Shown piece by piece: positions 43,003-51,935 of a stretch of DNA of 64,000 bases. Every line of letters begins with the position of its first letter. The first letter of the stretch is position 1. The stretch is from contig NZ_JACSZW010000002.1 of the NCBI RefSeq assembly GCF_014472395.1, forward strand, positions 248,001 to 312,000, written 5' to 3'. Under the pieces are notes generated by a model. That model was given only the letters and a program-made list of their open reading frames with translations, was not told where the DNA came from and did no database searches. The translations under genes and the position numbers were made by a program. The DNA comes from Pedobacter sp. N36a. Its GTDB lineage: Bacteria > Bacteroidota > Bacteroidia > Sphingobacteriales > Sphingobacteriaceae.

Positions 43003-44370
43003 ATGAAAGAGACTAAAATGAGTAATTACAGATGGACAATCTGTGCATTACTGTTTTTCGCAACCACAGTCAATTACCTTGACCGACAAGTGTTAAGTCT
43101 CCTGCATCCCATGCTGGAGAAAGAATTTAACTGGACAAATAGTGATTATGCCAATATAACTGCCGCATTCCAATTCGTATATGCAATCTCGATGCTCTTT
43201 GCAGGGCGTTTTGTTGATAGACTAGGTACGAAGTGGGGCTATACCGTAGCCTTGATCATCTGGTCTATTGGTGCGATTATGCATGCCGTAGCCATTCCAA
43301 TTGGGGAGGGCGCAACTTCAGTCCTTACCTGGATTGGATTGGGCGCAATGCCAGTCTCTGTAGTGGGATTTATCATTGCCAGAGCGGTTCTTGCTTTTGG
43401 AGAATCGGCCAATTTCCCGGCAGCCATCAAAGCTACAGCGGAGTATTTCCCTAAGAAAGAGCGTTCATTTGCGACGGGTATATTCAATTCTGGCGCCAAT
43501 GTAGGCGCTATTCTAGCACCCTTAACCGTGCCTTGGATTGCTACAGTCTGGGGCTGGGAAGCTGCTTTCTTAATCATTGGTGCTGTAGGATTTGTGTGGC
43601 TGGCATTTTGGGGCATTTTCTATGAAAAACCTGAAAATCAGAAAAGAATGTGTACGAATGAGCTGGCCTATGTGAATAGCGACCAGAACGATGAAGCACC
43701 TGTAGAAGTTATTGACGAAGGAAAAAAAGTACCATGGACCAAATTATTGGGTTATAAACAAACCTGGGCCTTTGCTTTTGGTAAATTTATGACTGATGGG
43801 GTATGGTGGTTCTTTCTGTTTTGGCTGCCTTCTTACCTTAAGGTGCAGTATAATTTACAAGGAACAGATATCATGATGCCGCTGACTGTATTGTATAGTA
43901 TGACTATGATTGGCAGCGTTGGTGGTGGATGGTTTCCAATGTATTTTATCAATAAAGGATATTCTCCTTATGATGGCAGGATGCGCGCCATGTTTGTGAT
44001 TGCATTATTCCCGCTATTGGTATTGCTGGCACAGCCACTTGGGCATTATAGCTATTGGATTCCGGTGGTATTGATCGGTATTGGTGCATCTGCGCATCAG
44101 GCCTGGTCGGCTAATATTTTTACGACAGTTTCAGATATGTTTCCTAAGAAAAGTATTGCTTCGGTGATTGGAATTGGCGGTATGGCAGGTGGAATGGGTG
44201 GCGTAGTGATGTCTAAACTAGGGGGTGCATTGTTTGATCATTATAAATTGCTGGGACATACTCAAACCGGTTATACCATTATGTTTGCCATTTGTGCTGT
44301 GGCCTATTTGTTGGCCTGGATCGTGATGAAATCCTTGGTTCCCAAATATGCACCGATCACTGATTTATAA
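43003..44370 (+). CDS. exuT: MFS hexuronate transporter, ExuT-like
   Basis: A 455-residue major facilitator with about 12 membrane segments, of the anion:cation symporter group that includes E. coli ExuT. The signature NYLDRQVLSLLHPML lies in helix 1 (about residues 21-35), and the loop 2-3 motif GRFVDRLGTKWGY at about 68-80. It is expected to bring galacturonate or glucuronate across the inner membrane for UxaC. A second ATG at 43018 is an equally possible start. Its location between the aldolase and the aldehyde dehydrogenase supports the substrate call. Confidence 0.91.
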   Translation: MKETKMSNYRWTICALLFFATTVNYLDRQVLSLLHPMLEKEFNWTNSDYANITAAFQFVYAISMLFAGRFVDRLGTKWGYTVALIIWSIGAIMHAVAIPIGEGATSVLTWIGLGAMPVSVVGFIIARAVLAFGESANFPAAIKATAEYFPKKERSFATGIFNSGANVGAILAPLTVPWIATVWGWEAAFLIIGAVGFVWLAFWGIFYEKPENQKRMCTNELAYVNSDQNDEAPVEVIDEGKKVPWTKLLGYKQTWAFAFGKFMTDGVWWFFLFWLPSYLKVQYNLQGTDIMMPLTVLYSMTMIGSVGGGWFPMYFINKGYSPYDGRMRAMFVIALFPLLVLLAQPLGHYSYWIPVVLIGIGASAHQAWSANIFTTVSDMFPKKSIASVIGIGGMAGGMGGVVMSKLGGALFDHYKLLGHTQTGYTIMFAICAVAYLLAWIVMKSLVPKYAPITDL

Positions 44371-44403
44371 TTTGGAATTACTTACCTAACCAACCATATT
44401 ACT

Positions 44404-46029
44404 ATGAATTTTAATGACCAGCTCCAAGCTATTTTTGTAGAGGAGCATCAAATTCCGGAGGAATTTAAATTGGCAGTAGAGGTTCACCAGCGCGAATATC
44501 TAAGCGATGGGGAACTACGTGCATGGGATGGAGAAATACATGAAGTTTTATCACCGATTTGCATCAAAACCCCTGAGGGATTGAAGCGTAAAGTGATCGG
44601 GACTTATCCTTTGTGTAGTGAAAAGGAAGCAGCAGAAGCGCTGGCAGCAGCTGTAAAGGCGTACAACAATGGAAGAGGCGAGTGGCCGACCATGAGTGTC
44701 GCCGACAGGATCAATTGTGTGGAGAAATTCACACACCGAATTATAGAAAAAAAAGCGATTGTAGTTAAACTCCTGATGTGGGAAATCGGTAAGTCTTATG
44801 CTGATTCTGTAAAGGAGTTTGACCGTACCGTAGAATATATTCATGCGACTATTGATGCTTTGAAAGACCTGGACAGACAATCGTCCAGATTTAGCATTGA
44901 GCAAGGGATTGTGGCGCAAATCAGACGTTCTCCCTTGGGCGTTGTCTTATGTATGGGGCCGTTTAATTACCCTTTGAACGAAACTTTTACCACTTTGATA
45001 CCGGCGTTGATTATGGGGAATACCCTTTTGTTTAAACCGCCTAAGCATGGTACTTTATTGCATTATCCATTGTTGGAGGCATTCCGTGATTGTTTTCCGA
45101 AAGGAGTGGTGAATACCATTTATGGCAGAGGCAACAAGATCATTCCTGACCTGATGAAGTCTGGTCAGATTAATGTGTTGACTTTAATCGGTTCTAGTAA
45201 AGTGGCCAATGAATTGAAAAAGCTCCACCCAAAAGTAAACCGTTTGCGTGCTATTTTGGGCTTAGATGCGAAGAATGCTGCAATTATTACTGCTAAAGCA
45301 GATGTTGAGCTGGCAGTTCAGGAAACCGTATTAGGCTCTTTATCGTTTAACGGACAACGTTGTACGGCTTTGAAAATCATATTTGTACACCGTAGTCTGG
45401 CAGATGAGTTTTTAAAACAGCTGGCTCTGGCTGTTGGGCAGCTAAAGTTTGGAATGCCCTGGGAAAACGGAGTTTCTTTAACGCCATTGCCAGAACCTCA
45501 TAAGCCGGCTTATCTGCAGGACTGTATTTCGGATGCGATTGCCAATGGTGCAAAAGTGATCAACGAAAATGGAGGTGCGGTAAACGAATCTTTTGTGTAC
45601 CCAGCAATTTTGTATCCAGTGACGAAGGACATGAAATTGTATACAGAAGAGCAATTCGGACCAGTCATCCCAGTTGTTCCTTTTGATGATTTGGAAGAAA
45701 CAATTGAGTACCTGATTGAATCTACTCATGGGCAGCAGGTGAGTATTTTCAGTAATGATAATGAAGAAATCGCTTCGCTGATTGATCCGTTGGTGAATCA
45801 GGTAAGTCGCGTAAACATCAATTGTCAGTGTCAGCGTGGACCAGATGTGTTTCCATTTACGGGGAGAAAGGATAGTGCTGAAGGTACCCTTTCTGTGGTG
45901 GATGCATTGAGGTCATTTTCTATCCGTTCCCTGGTGGCAACGAAATTAAATGAAAACAATAAACACCTGATTAATGAAATTGTAGACAGCAATAGTTCCA
46001 ATTTTTTAAGTACAAAATACTTGTTTTAA
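44404..46029 (+). CDS. GapN-like aldehyde dehydrogenase lacking the usual Glu
   Basis: A 541-residue aldehyde dehydrogenase most similar in layout to the non-phosphorylating, NADP-dependent glyceraldehyde-3-phosphate dehydrogenases (ALDH11/GapN). The catalytic Cys is Cys320 in FNGQRCTAL, and GPFNYPLN carries the oxyanion Asn. The motif that normally reads ELGGK is GLDAK at 286-290, so the general-base Glu position, 34 residues before the Cys as in other ALDHs, holds Gly. As last gene of the uxa operon it could oxidise glyceraldehyde 3-phosphate from the aldolase to 3-phosphoglycerate and yield NADPH. The substrate is inferred from context; other phosphorylated or keto aldehydes are possible. 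Confidence 0.82.
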   Translation: MNFNDQLQAIFVEEHQIPEEFKLAVEVHQREYLSDGELRAWDGEIHEVLSPICIKTPEGLKRKVIGTYPLCSEKEAAEALAAAVKAYNNGRGEWPTMSVADRINCVEKFTHRIIEKKAIVVKLLMWEIGKSYADSVKEFDRTVEYIHATIDALKDLDRQSSRFSIEQGIVAQIRRSPLGVVLCMGPFNYPLNETFTTLIPALIMGNTLLFKPPKHGTLLHYPLLEAFRDCFPKGVVNTIYGRGNKIIPDLMKSGQINVLTLIGSSKVANELKKLHPKVNRLRAILGLDAKNAAIITAKADVELAVQETVLGSLSFNGQRCTALKIIFVHRSLADEFLKQLALAVGQLKFGMPWENGVSLTPLPEPHKPAYLQDCISDAIANGAKVINENGGAVNESFVYPAILYPVTKDMKLYTEEQFGPVIPVVPFDDLEETIEYLIESTHGQQVSIFSNDNEEIASLIDPLVNQVSRVNINCQCQRGPDVFPFTGRKDSAEGTLSVVDALRSFSIRSLVATKLNENNKHLINEIVDSNSSNFLSTKYLF

Positions 46030-46085
46030 GAAGTTTGTTTAGGAATAATAAGTGATGCGATTGCAATAAATATCGAATCATTGGA

Positions 46086-46122
46086 GCCGGAATCATGGAA
46101 TTTATTCCAATTTGATTCCGGC
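46086..46122. terminator. Bidirectional terminator hairpin
   Basis: GCCGGAATCA (46086-46095) is exactly complementary to TGATTCCGGC (46113-46122), and TGGAA (46096-46100) pairs with TTCCA (46105-46109) around a four-base loop. The downstream arm is made from the last codons of the convergent DeoR gene, so one hairpin can serve both transcripts. Confidence 0.75.
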
Positions 46123-46851
46123 TTCTTGATAGGCTTTTAAACTGTCATCATTAGGGTCAATATCCGTGATGATGATATCAATATCACTCATGCTGGTAAT
46201 GTAATACGGTTCTGTAGTCCCCAGTTTTTCTACAGTGGCTAATGCTACGATCTCTTTTGAGGTTTCCACCATCGCTTTTTTTACTTGGCAATCCTCATAA
46301 TTGATTCCGGTTACACCAGAGATCAGGTCTATGCTGCAGATTCCCAGAAAACAAAGGTCTGGACGAATGCCACGAATCGTTTGAATCACTTCGAAGCCAG
46401 TGGTAGAGAAGGAGTTTTTGTTTAACCTGCCACCTAAAAATATCACTTCTATGCAAGGGTGATCTTCCAGTATAGTCACTACAGGAAAACTGTTGGTGAT
46501 GACCGTGATTTGTAAGTCCCTTGGTAAAAGTGTGGCAATTGCCAATACAGATGTGCCAGCGTCAAACAATACGACCTGTCCATTTTTAATTAGTTTTACT
46601 GCCTTTTCGGCGATAATGCCTTTGTGGCTTACATCATAATGCTCACGTTCGCGAAAATGGCGGGGAATAGGAGACCTGGAAATTGCACCTCCACGAACGG
46701 CTTTCAGTAATCCCTGGTCGGAAAGCTCTTTAATATCCCGTCTTACGGTGTCTTCAGAAACTCCTAATAAGGTACTCAGATCTCCCAATAACACTTTTTT
46801 CTCTTTACGAATGTGCTCTATGATCAACTGTAATCTTTCTTCCTTTATCAT
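46102..46851 (-). CDS. DeoR-family transcriptional regulator
   Basis: A 249-residue DeoR-type regulator from the ATG at 46851; a longer frame to 46887 adds residues without family resemblance and covers operator DNA. The N-terminal helix-turn-helix is LGDLSTLLGVSEDTVRRDIKEL (split here only for description: helix 2 LGDLSTLLG, recognition helix SEDTVRRDIK). It is followed by the DeoR sensor domain with DAGTSVLAIA and TNSFPVV, which binds phosphorylated sugars. It is divergent from a deoxyribonucleotidase-like gene, and the 91-bp gap between them holds several TTGCAA-type repeats. This suggests that it controls both genes. The effector is unknown. Confidence 0.92.
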   Translation of the reverse strand: MIKEERLQLIIEHIRKEKKVLLGDLSTLLGVSEDTVRRDIKELSDQGLLKAVRGGAISRSPIPRHFREREHYDVSHKGIIAEKAVKLIKNGQVVLFDAGTSVLAIATLLPRDLQITVITNSFPVVTILEDHPCIEVIFLGGRLNKNSFSTTGFEVIQTIRGIRPDLCFLGICSIDLISGVTGINYEDCQVKKAMVETSKEIVALATVEKLGTTEPYYITSMSDIDIIITDIDPNDDSLKAYQEAGIKLE

Positions 46852-46879
46852 ATTGTTGCAAATGTAAGTAAATATTTCG

Positions 46880-46929
46880 AGCAACATCTTGCAATATGTT
46901 GCTATATTTTGCTATATTTGTTGCAAGAT
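46880..46929. promoter_or_regulatory. Operator-like inverted repeats between deoR and dNT genes
   Basis: AGCAACAT (46880-46887) and ATGTTGCT (46896-46903) form a perfect inverted repeat with an 8-base spacer. A second one, ATCTTGCAA (46886-46894) and TTGCAAGAT (46921-46929), overlaps it with a 26-base spacer. TTGCAA also occurs at 46856-46861. The overlapping repeats in a short divergent gap fit DeoR-type operators, which often bind at several sites. Confidence 0.6.
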
Positions 46930-46942
46930 ATTACAATAATAT

Positions 46943-47518
46943 ATGAATGAAATCAAAAAAACAATAGGAATTGACATGGATGGTGTTCTTGCAGATATAG
47001 AAGAGCAATTCATGGACTGGTACGAAAAAGAATACGGTGTACGAGTGCCTAGATCAGAAAGGTTAGGTGTTTTGGAACCTGAAGGTTTCCCCGAAAAAGG
47101 GGCGATCAGAAGATATGTAAATACTCCTGGTTTTTTCAGAACTATCCCATTAATGGATGGTGCAGTAGCAGCAGTGAAGAAATTGATGGAAGATTACGAG
47201 GTATACATCGTATCTGCAGCAATGGAGTTTCCTCAATGTTTATCCGAAAAACAGGAGTGGTTAGCAGAACACTTCTCTTTCATCAGCTGGAGAAACATCA
47301 TTTTCTGTGGAGATAAGAGTGTGGTCGTGACAGATTACCTTATAGATGACCATTGTAAAAACCTGGATTTTTGTAAAGGAAAAGCGATTATGTTTGACGC
47401 TTCACATAATGTAAATCAACATCATCATGTAAGGGTGAAAAGCTGGACAGAAATTCTCGCCTTTTTTGAGCAAGAGAAATTAGGACAAGCGCATTTGGTA
47501 AATGCCGAAACGGCTTAA
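46943..47518 (+). CDS. 5'(3')-deoxyribonucleotidase-like HAD phosphatase
   Basis: A 191-residue HAD-superfamily protein of the cytosolic 5'(3')-deoxyribonucleotidase (NT5C) type. The nucleophile motif IDMDGVLADIE (Asp11/Asp13) opens the protein, YIVSAAM (about residue 93) is the second HAD motif, and DYLIDDH (about 132) supplies the metal-binding acids. It would dephosphorylate deoxynucleoside monophosphates. It is divergent from the DeoR regulator, with shared operator-like repeats, so it is probably the main regulated gene. The His-rich NQHHHV stretch near residue 155 has no known function. Confidence 0.85.
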   Translation: MNEIKKTIGIDMDGVLADIEEQFMDWYEKEYGVRVPRSERLGVLEPEGFPEKGAIRRYVNTPGFFRTIPLMDGAVAAVKKLMEDYEVYIVSAAMEFPQCLSEKQEWLAEHFSFISWRNIIFCGDKSVVVTDYLIDDHCKNLDFCKGKAIMFDASHNVNQHHHVRVKSWTEILAFFEQEKLGQAHLVNAETA

Positions 47519-47599
47519 TTTATCGTTTTGATTCTTAGTCAAGCAAAGACTCTTATCTCTTTTATCTATATTTCAAATTCCTAAAGGAACCACCAATAT

Positions 47600-48184
47600 A
47601 TGATAGAAGAAATAAAACAAAAGTATCCTGAGGCCTATATGGCTATCGATGAAGCGACCAAAGCTGCTGGTTTTTCTATGGCCTCAGCAATAATGACCTG
47701 CTCATTGCTGCAAACGCTGGCTGCTTCGAAACCTGGCGGGCGCTTTCTGGAATTGGGAACTGGAACAGGTCTTTCTACTTCCTGGATATTGGAAGGGATG
47801 GATCAAGAGGCCAGTCTTGTATCCATTGACAATGATGTGCAGTTTTTGGACATTGCAAAACGTTTTCTTGGTCAGGATAACCGACTGGAGCTGCAATGTA
47901 TTGAAGGGGAAGACTGGGTCCTTCAAAATAAAAACCAGAAGTTTGACTATATTTTTGCCGATACCTGGCATGGAAAGTACCTGTTGTTGGACGAGGTATT
48001 GGACATGCTGAAGCCAGGTGCATTTTACCTCATTGACGATATGCTTCCTCAGGAAAACTGGCCTGAAGGGCATGAAGAGAAGGCGATTCGCTTAATAGCA
48101 ACTTTAGAGCAACGCGAAGATTTGATCCTCACTAAACAATGTTGGGCAACTGGAATTGTAATTGCTACAAAAAAAGCAGTATAG
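47600..48184 (+). CDS. Class I SAM-dependent methyltransferase
   Basis: A 194-residue Rossmann-fold methyltransferase. The SAM-binding motif I is FLELGTGTGLST (about residues 49-60). An acidic residue at the end of strand 2 (SIDND) and YIFADTWHGKY (about 114-124) form the following motifs, as in O-methyltransferase-like proteins. The C-terminal MLKPGAFYLIDDMLP block is typical for this group. The substrate is unknown; no partner enzyme is adjacent. It lies 81 bp after the nucleotidase and 29 bp before the helicase, and could be transcribed with either. Confidence 0.85.
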   Translation: MIEEIKQKYPEAYMAIDEATKAAGFSMASAIMTCSLLQTLAASKPGGRFLELGTGTGLSTSWILEGMDQEASLVSIDNDVQFLDIAKRFLGQDNRLELQCIEGEDWVLQNKNQKFDYIFADTWHGKYLLLDEVLDMLKPGAFYLIDDMLPQENWPEGHEEKAIRLIATLEQREDLILTKQCWATGIVIATKKAV

Positions 48185-48213
48185 GTATTTCAAAATTGGA
48201 CTACCTTTAGGGC

Positions 48214-51200
48214 TTGGAATTGCCGGAGCAAATGGAGGTTAGAAAAGAGTACATCTTAGCAGATTTTGATTTTTCAGAATTAACAGATTTATATATACTA
48301 AAACACGTCAATGATCGTGTAGATACGGGAGTAAAGGGGTTCTATGACCTTATTCCGCAACACCTAGATATTGATGTTGTTTTTTTTACAGCTCCTGGAA
48401 GCAGCATTCCATTTCCTGGTGTGGGAATCAGCCAAAGAGACCGTAAAACGGTCATTACCTGCGGATGTACAGATGCAAATCCTAAATTATGCAGTCACCA
48501 GGCTCAAGCCCTGCACAATATTTTGAACAGACCTTCTTTACGTCTTTTCTTCGATTATAAATTGCGGCAGGAGCGGATGCTGCTGCAGGCGAAAGATTAT
48601 GGATTGGAAACCGAAGCCAATCTGACTGACTTTTTTGAACTGGAATATCAGCAGGGGCAGACACAGATTAAAGCTAAAATGAGGGAGTTGTATCCCTTAA
48701 CTGGTCAGAGTAAACAAGACCTTAAGAAAAAGCTGCTTCCAAAAGAAGGATTACAATTACCGGTGTCTGGAGGTTTAAAAGCCAGACATAAAATGGGTCT
48801 CGTGTTTGGTCAGCATCGTTTCTATAGTCACCTGACGTTAGAGATTATTGAGGCGCAAACCACGCTTGATGGCAAGTTTAAAAATCCCATTCAAACCATG
48901 AATCCTTCTGATCTGCTCTGGAAAACAGAAGACAATGCTGCAATAAAATTCTATAGCGGTGTATTAAAGTTTCAGAACAATTACAATGCAGAGCGTACTG
49001 ATTCAGATCTGGATGCACTTAGGGCTGTGGCAAAGAATCCCATGAAAATGGAGGTCTTTTTACATGATACCAAAGTTTCGGCTAATGTGACTGCAAATGC
49101 AATCATTCCCATAAAACTAAACACACTAAGTGTAGACATGACGCTCCATGTGAGTCAGAGGCATGAATTTTATGAAGTCTCAGGAAAACTCATGCTCGAT
49201 GGGACAGCTTTTTCTTTGGATCAGATTCAGCTGAAATACAATTATTTTATACAAATGGACCAATGTCTGCATTTGATTGATAACCCTAACTATTTAAGGG
49301 TGATTGATTTCTTTAAGCAGCACCATGACCGGATGTTGATCCACCATTCTAAATTTGAAGCTTTTCAGGAGGAGATTCTTTCTAAGTTAGAAAACAAAAT
49401 CAAGGTGACTTACGATTACCTGAAACCTGCTACAAAAAAACAAATTGAAGAAAAAGGTTTTGACCTGGAGAATGAGCAGCTCATTTACCTTTCTGAATCT
49501 GAAGATTTTGTCCTGCTGACTCCTGTAATGCGTTATGGAAGTCTGGAAATACCGGTGTTATCGAGGAAGCAAATCCAGTCGAGGGATAGGAATGGCAATT
49601 TATTTACGTTGAAAAGGGACACGGAAACGGAACTTCAGTTTATATCCAATATCATGAGGCAGCATCCTTATTTTGAGGATCAGATGGAAAGTAACGACTG
49701 CTTTTACCTGCATAAAACCAGGCTGTTGGAAAATCAGTGGTTTCTTCATGCCTTTGAAGAGTGGCGAAATAAAAACATCAGTATTCTAGGCTTCAATAAG
49801 TTAAAAGACAACAACCTAAATCCACATAAAGCCAATATTTCAATCAATGTGATGAGTGGAATCGACTGGTTTAAAACGGCAGTGAAGCTAAAATATGGTA
49901 ATCAGGTTGTCTCTTTAAGGCATTTACATAAATCTATCCGCAATAAAAGTAAGTTCGTGAAGCTGGATGATGGCACAATGGGTATTCTTCCAGACGAATG
50001 GATAGAGAAGTTCAATAAGTATTTCAATGCTGGAGAAGTAGTTGAAGAACATATTCAAACGCCAAGAATAAGCTTTACAGCTATAGAAGAGCTTTATGAA
50101 GCTCAGGTACTGGACGAATCGGTGAAAGATCAGTTGGCCATGTACAAAAGCCAGCTTTCTGGTTCTGCAGCTGCGATCACCGCTGTTAAGGTTCCGGAAG
50201 GTTTAAACGCGACACTCAGACCATACCAAAAAGAAGGGTTGAACTGGCTAAGCTTCCTAGATGAATTTAACTTTGGTGCTTGTCTGGCAGATGATATGGG
50301 TCTTGGAAAGACGATTCAGATCATTGCTTTTATTCTGGCACAAAGAGAAAAGGGACATCACAATACCAATTTGATTGTGGTACCGGCTTCCTTGATCTTC
50401 AATTGGCAACAGGAAATTCAAAAGTTTGCGCCATCTATCAAAGTAATGACGACCTATGGTGCAGACCGGATTAAAGGCCATAAAGATTTCGATCAGTATG
50501 AGGTAGTACTTACTTCTTATGGTACTTTGCTCACTGACATCCGGTTTTTAAAAGACTATAGGTTCAATTACGTCTTTTTAGATGAATCGCAAACCATTAA
50601 GAATCCAGAATCCCAGCGTTATAAAACGGTTCGTTTATTGCAATCCAGGAATAGGGTAGTGTTGACTGGTACGCCTATTGAAAACAACACTTTTGATCTG
50701 TATGGGCAATTGTCCTTTGCTTGTCCGGGATTACTGGGCAGTAAACAGCACTTTAGAGAGATTTATTCTACGCCGATTGATCAGTTTAAAGACAAAAGAG
50801 CAGCCATACAATTGCAGCAGCGAATTAGTCCTTTCTTATTGCGAAGAACCAAAGAACAGGTAGCAAAAGAATTACCAGATAAGACCGAAATGGTGATTTA
50901 TTGTGAGATGGAGGCTGATCAGCGTAAAGTATACGATGGTTATGAAAAGGAAATCCGGGATTACCTGACCAATCAAACAGACGAGGAAGTGGCCAGTAAT
51001 ACGATGAATGTTTTAAAAGGCATTACTAAATTAAGACAAATTTGTAATTCACCTGCACTACTGAGCGAAGATGAATTTTACGGCAGTTCTTCTGCTAAAA
51101 TGGAGGTGTTGCTGGAGCAGATTGAAAACAAATCTTCAGCACATAAGATCCTTGTTTTCTCTCAATTTGTGGGTATGCTGGACCTGATTAGAAAAGAATT

Positions 51201-51594
51201 GAGAGATCGCGGGATTAGTTTTGCTTATTTGACCGGGCAGACAAAAGACCGGGAAGCAGTGGTCGATTCTTTTCAGAATAATCCAGAAATAAGGGTGTTT
51301 CTTATTAGCTTAAAAGCAGGAGGAGTGGGATTAAATCTTACCCAGGCAGATTATGTGTATTTGGTAGATCCATGGTGGAATCCCGCAGTTGAAAATCAAG
51401 CCATCGACCGTACTTATCGAATAGGGCAGCAAAAAAATGTAATTGCCATACGTTTGATTTGTCCGGATACTATTGAAGAGAAAATTATGAAATTACAGTC
51501 TTCGAAAAAGGACCTGGTTAAAGATCTCATCAAAACAGATCATTCTATCTATAAATCATTCTCTAAAAAAGACCTAGTGGGACTGTTCAGTTAA
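48214..51594 (+). CDS. SWIM-domain SNF2-family helicase
   Basis: A 1126-residue SNF2/SWI2-type ATPase. The Walker A block DDMGLGKT (Lys699) and the DESQ box (790-793) mark the first RecA lobe. VLTGTPIENN and the C-terminal LKAGGVGLNLTQAD with WNPAVENQAIDRTYRIGQ mark the second. Near the N terminus Cys83, Cys85, Cys93 and His95 form a SWIM-type CxC...CxH zinc site. Residues 130-640 form a long middle region typical of bacterial SNF2 proteins. TTG at 48214 gives the longest frame; the ATG at 48232 is an equally plausible start. Likely role is ATP-driven remodelling of protein-DNA or RNA polymerase complexes, by family analogy. Confidence 0.93.
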   Translation: MELPEQMEVRKEYILADFDFSELTDLYILKHVNDRVDTGVKGFYDLIPQHLDIDVVFFTAPGSSIPFPGVGISQRDRKTVITCGCTDANPKLCSHQAQALHNILNRPSLRLFFDYKLRQERMLLQAKDYGLETEANLTDFFELEYQQGQTQIKAKMRELYPLTGQSKQDLKKKLLPKEGLQLPVSGGLKARHKMGLVFGQHRFYSHLTLEIIEAQTTLDGKFKNPIQTMNPSDLLWKTEDNAAIKFYSGVLKFQNNYNAERTDSDLDALRAVAKNPMKMEVFLHDTKVSANVTANAIIPIKLNTLSVDMTLHVSQRHEFYEVSGKLMLDGTAFSLDQIQLKYNYFIQMDQCLHLIDNPNYLRVIDFFKQHHDRMLIHHSKFEAFQEEILSKLENKIKVTYDYLKPATKKQIEEKGFDLENEQLIYLSESEDFVLLTPVMRYGSLEIPVLSRKQIQSRDRNGNLFTLKRDTETELQFISNIMRQHPYFEDQMESNDCFYLHKTRLLENQWFLHAFEEWRNKNISILGFNKLKDNNLNPHKANISINVMSGIDWFKTAVKLKYGNQVVSLRHLHKSIRNKSKFVKLDDGTMGILPDEWIEKFNKYFNAGEVVEEHIQTPRISFTAIEELYEAQVLDESVKDQLAMYKSQLSGSAAAITAVKVPEGLNATLRPYQKEGLNWLSFLDEFNFGACLADDMGLGKTIQIIAFILAQREKGHHNTNLIVVPASLIFNWQQEIQKFAPSIKVMTTYGADRIKGHKDFDQYEVVLTSYGTLLTDIRFLKDYRFNYVFLDESQTIKNPESQRYKTVRLLQSRNRVVLTGTPIENNTFDLYGQLSFACPGLLGSKQHFREIYSTPIDQFKDKRAAIQLQQRISPFLLRRTKEQVAKELPDKTEMVIYCEMEADQRKVYDGYEKEIRDYLTNQTDEEVASNTMNVLKGITKLRQICNSPALLSEDEFYGSSSAKMEVLLEQIENKSSAHKILVFSQFVGMLDLIRKELRDRGISFAYLTGQTKDREAVVDSFQNNPEIRVFLISLKAGGVGLNLTQADYVYLVDPWWNPAVENQAIDRTYRIGQQKNVIAIRLICPDTIEEKIMKLQSSKKDLVKDLIKTDHSIYKSFSKKDLVGLFS

Positions 51595-51602
51595 ATCGGA
51601 AT

Positions 51603-51614
51603 GCAAACGTTTGT
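51603..51614. promoter_or_regulatory. LacI-type box GCAAACGTTTGT
   Basis: A CAAACGTTTG palindrome in the gap after the helicase, 48 bp before a short truncated ORF. The same 10-mer occurs at 59403, 60541 and 60748 around the LacI gene and its neighbours, about 8-9 kb away. Confidence 0.65.
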
Positions 51615-51661
51615 GTGAAATTTGATGGGTTTTTCGGCTTTATGAATTCCGATTCCTGCCT

Positions 51662-51772
51662 ATGAAAAGAAGAGCTTTTTTGAATCGAATTACCGGGGAT
51701 AAGGAGAAAAAGGCAGATAACGAGGTTAAAATGATGGGTTTTGCCAACGGTAACGTCTCCTTATTCTATTAG
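51662..51772 (+). pseudogene. Short Tat-like ORF, possible truncated gene
   Basis: A 36-codon ORF starting MKRRAFLNRITGDKEKK. The KRRAFL motif resembles the twin-arginine starts of the Gfo/Idh/MocA and dehydrogenase-subunit genes at 60885 and 56091, and a LacI-type box lies 48 bp upstream. After the first 20 codons no family resemblance is visible and the frame stops at TAG 51770-51772. It may be the start of a deleted sugar-oxidation gene, or a genuine small protein. Nothing else was seen in the gap from 51595 to 51935 apart from this and the box. Confidence 0.4.
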
Positions 51773-51935
51773 ACACTTATTCCTTTCAGACAAAAAAAGG
51801 TTAAGGTAGTTGGCTTGAGTTTTCTATCAAGAATATTATAGTGTTCCCCCTGTAACTTTCAGCTGTTATTGAATGTCTCATTCTGAAAAATATAAGTCCT
51901 ATACTTATTACATCCCTATTCAATTATACTTCAGA

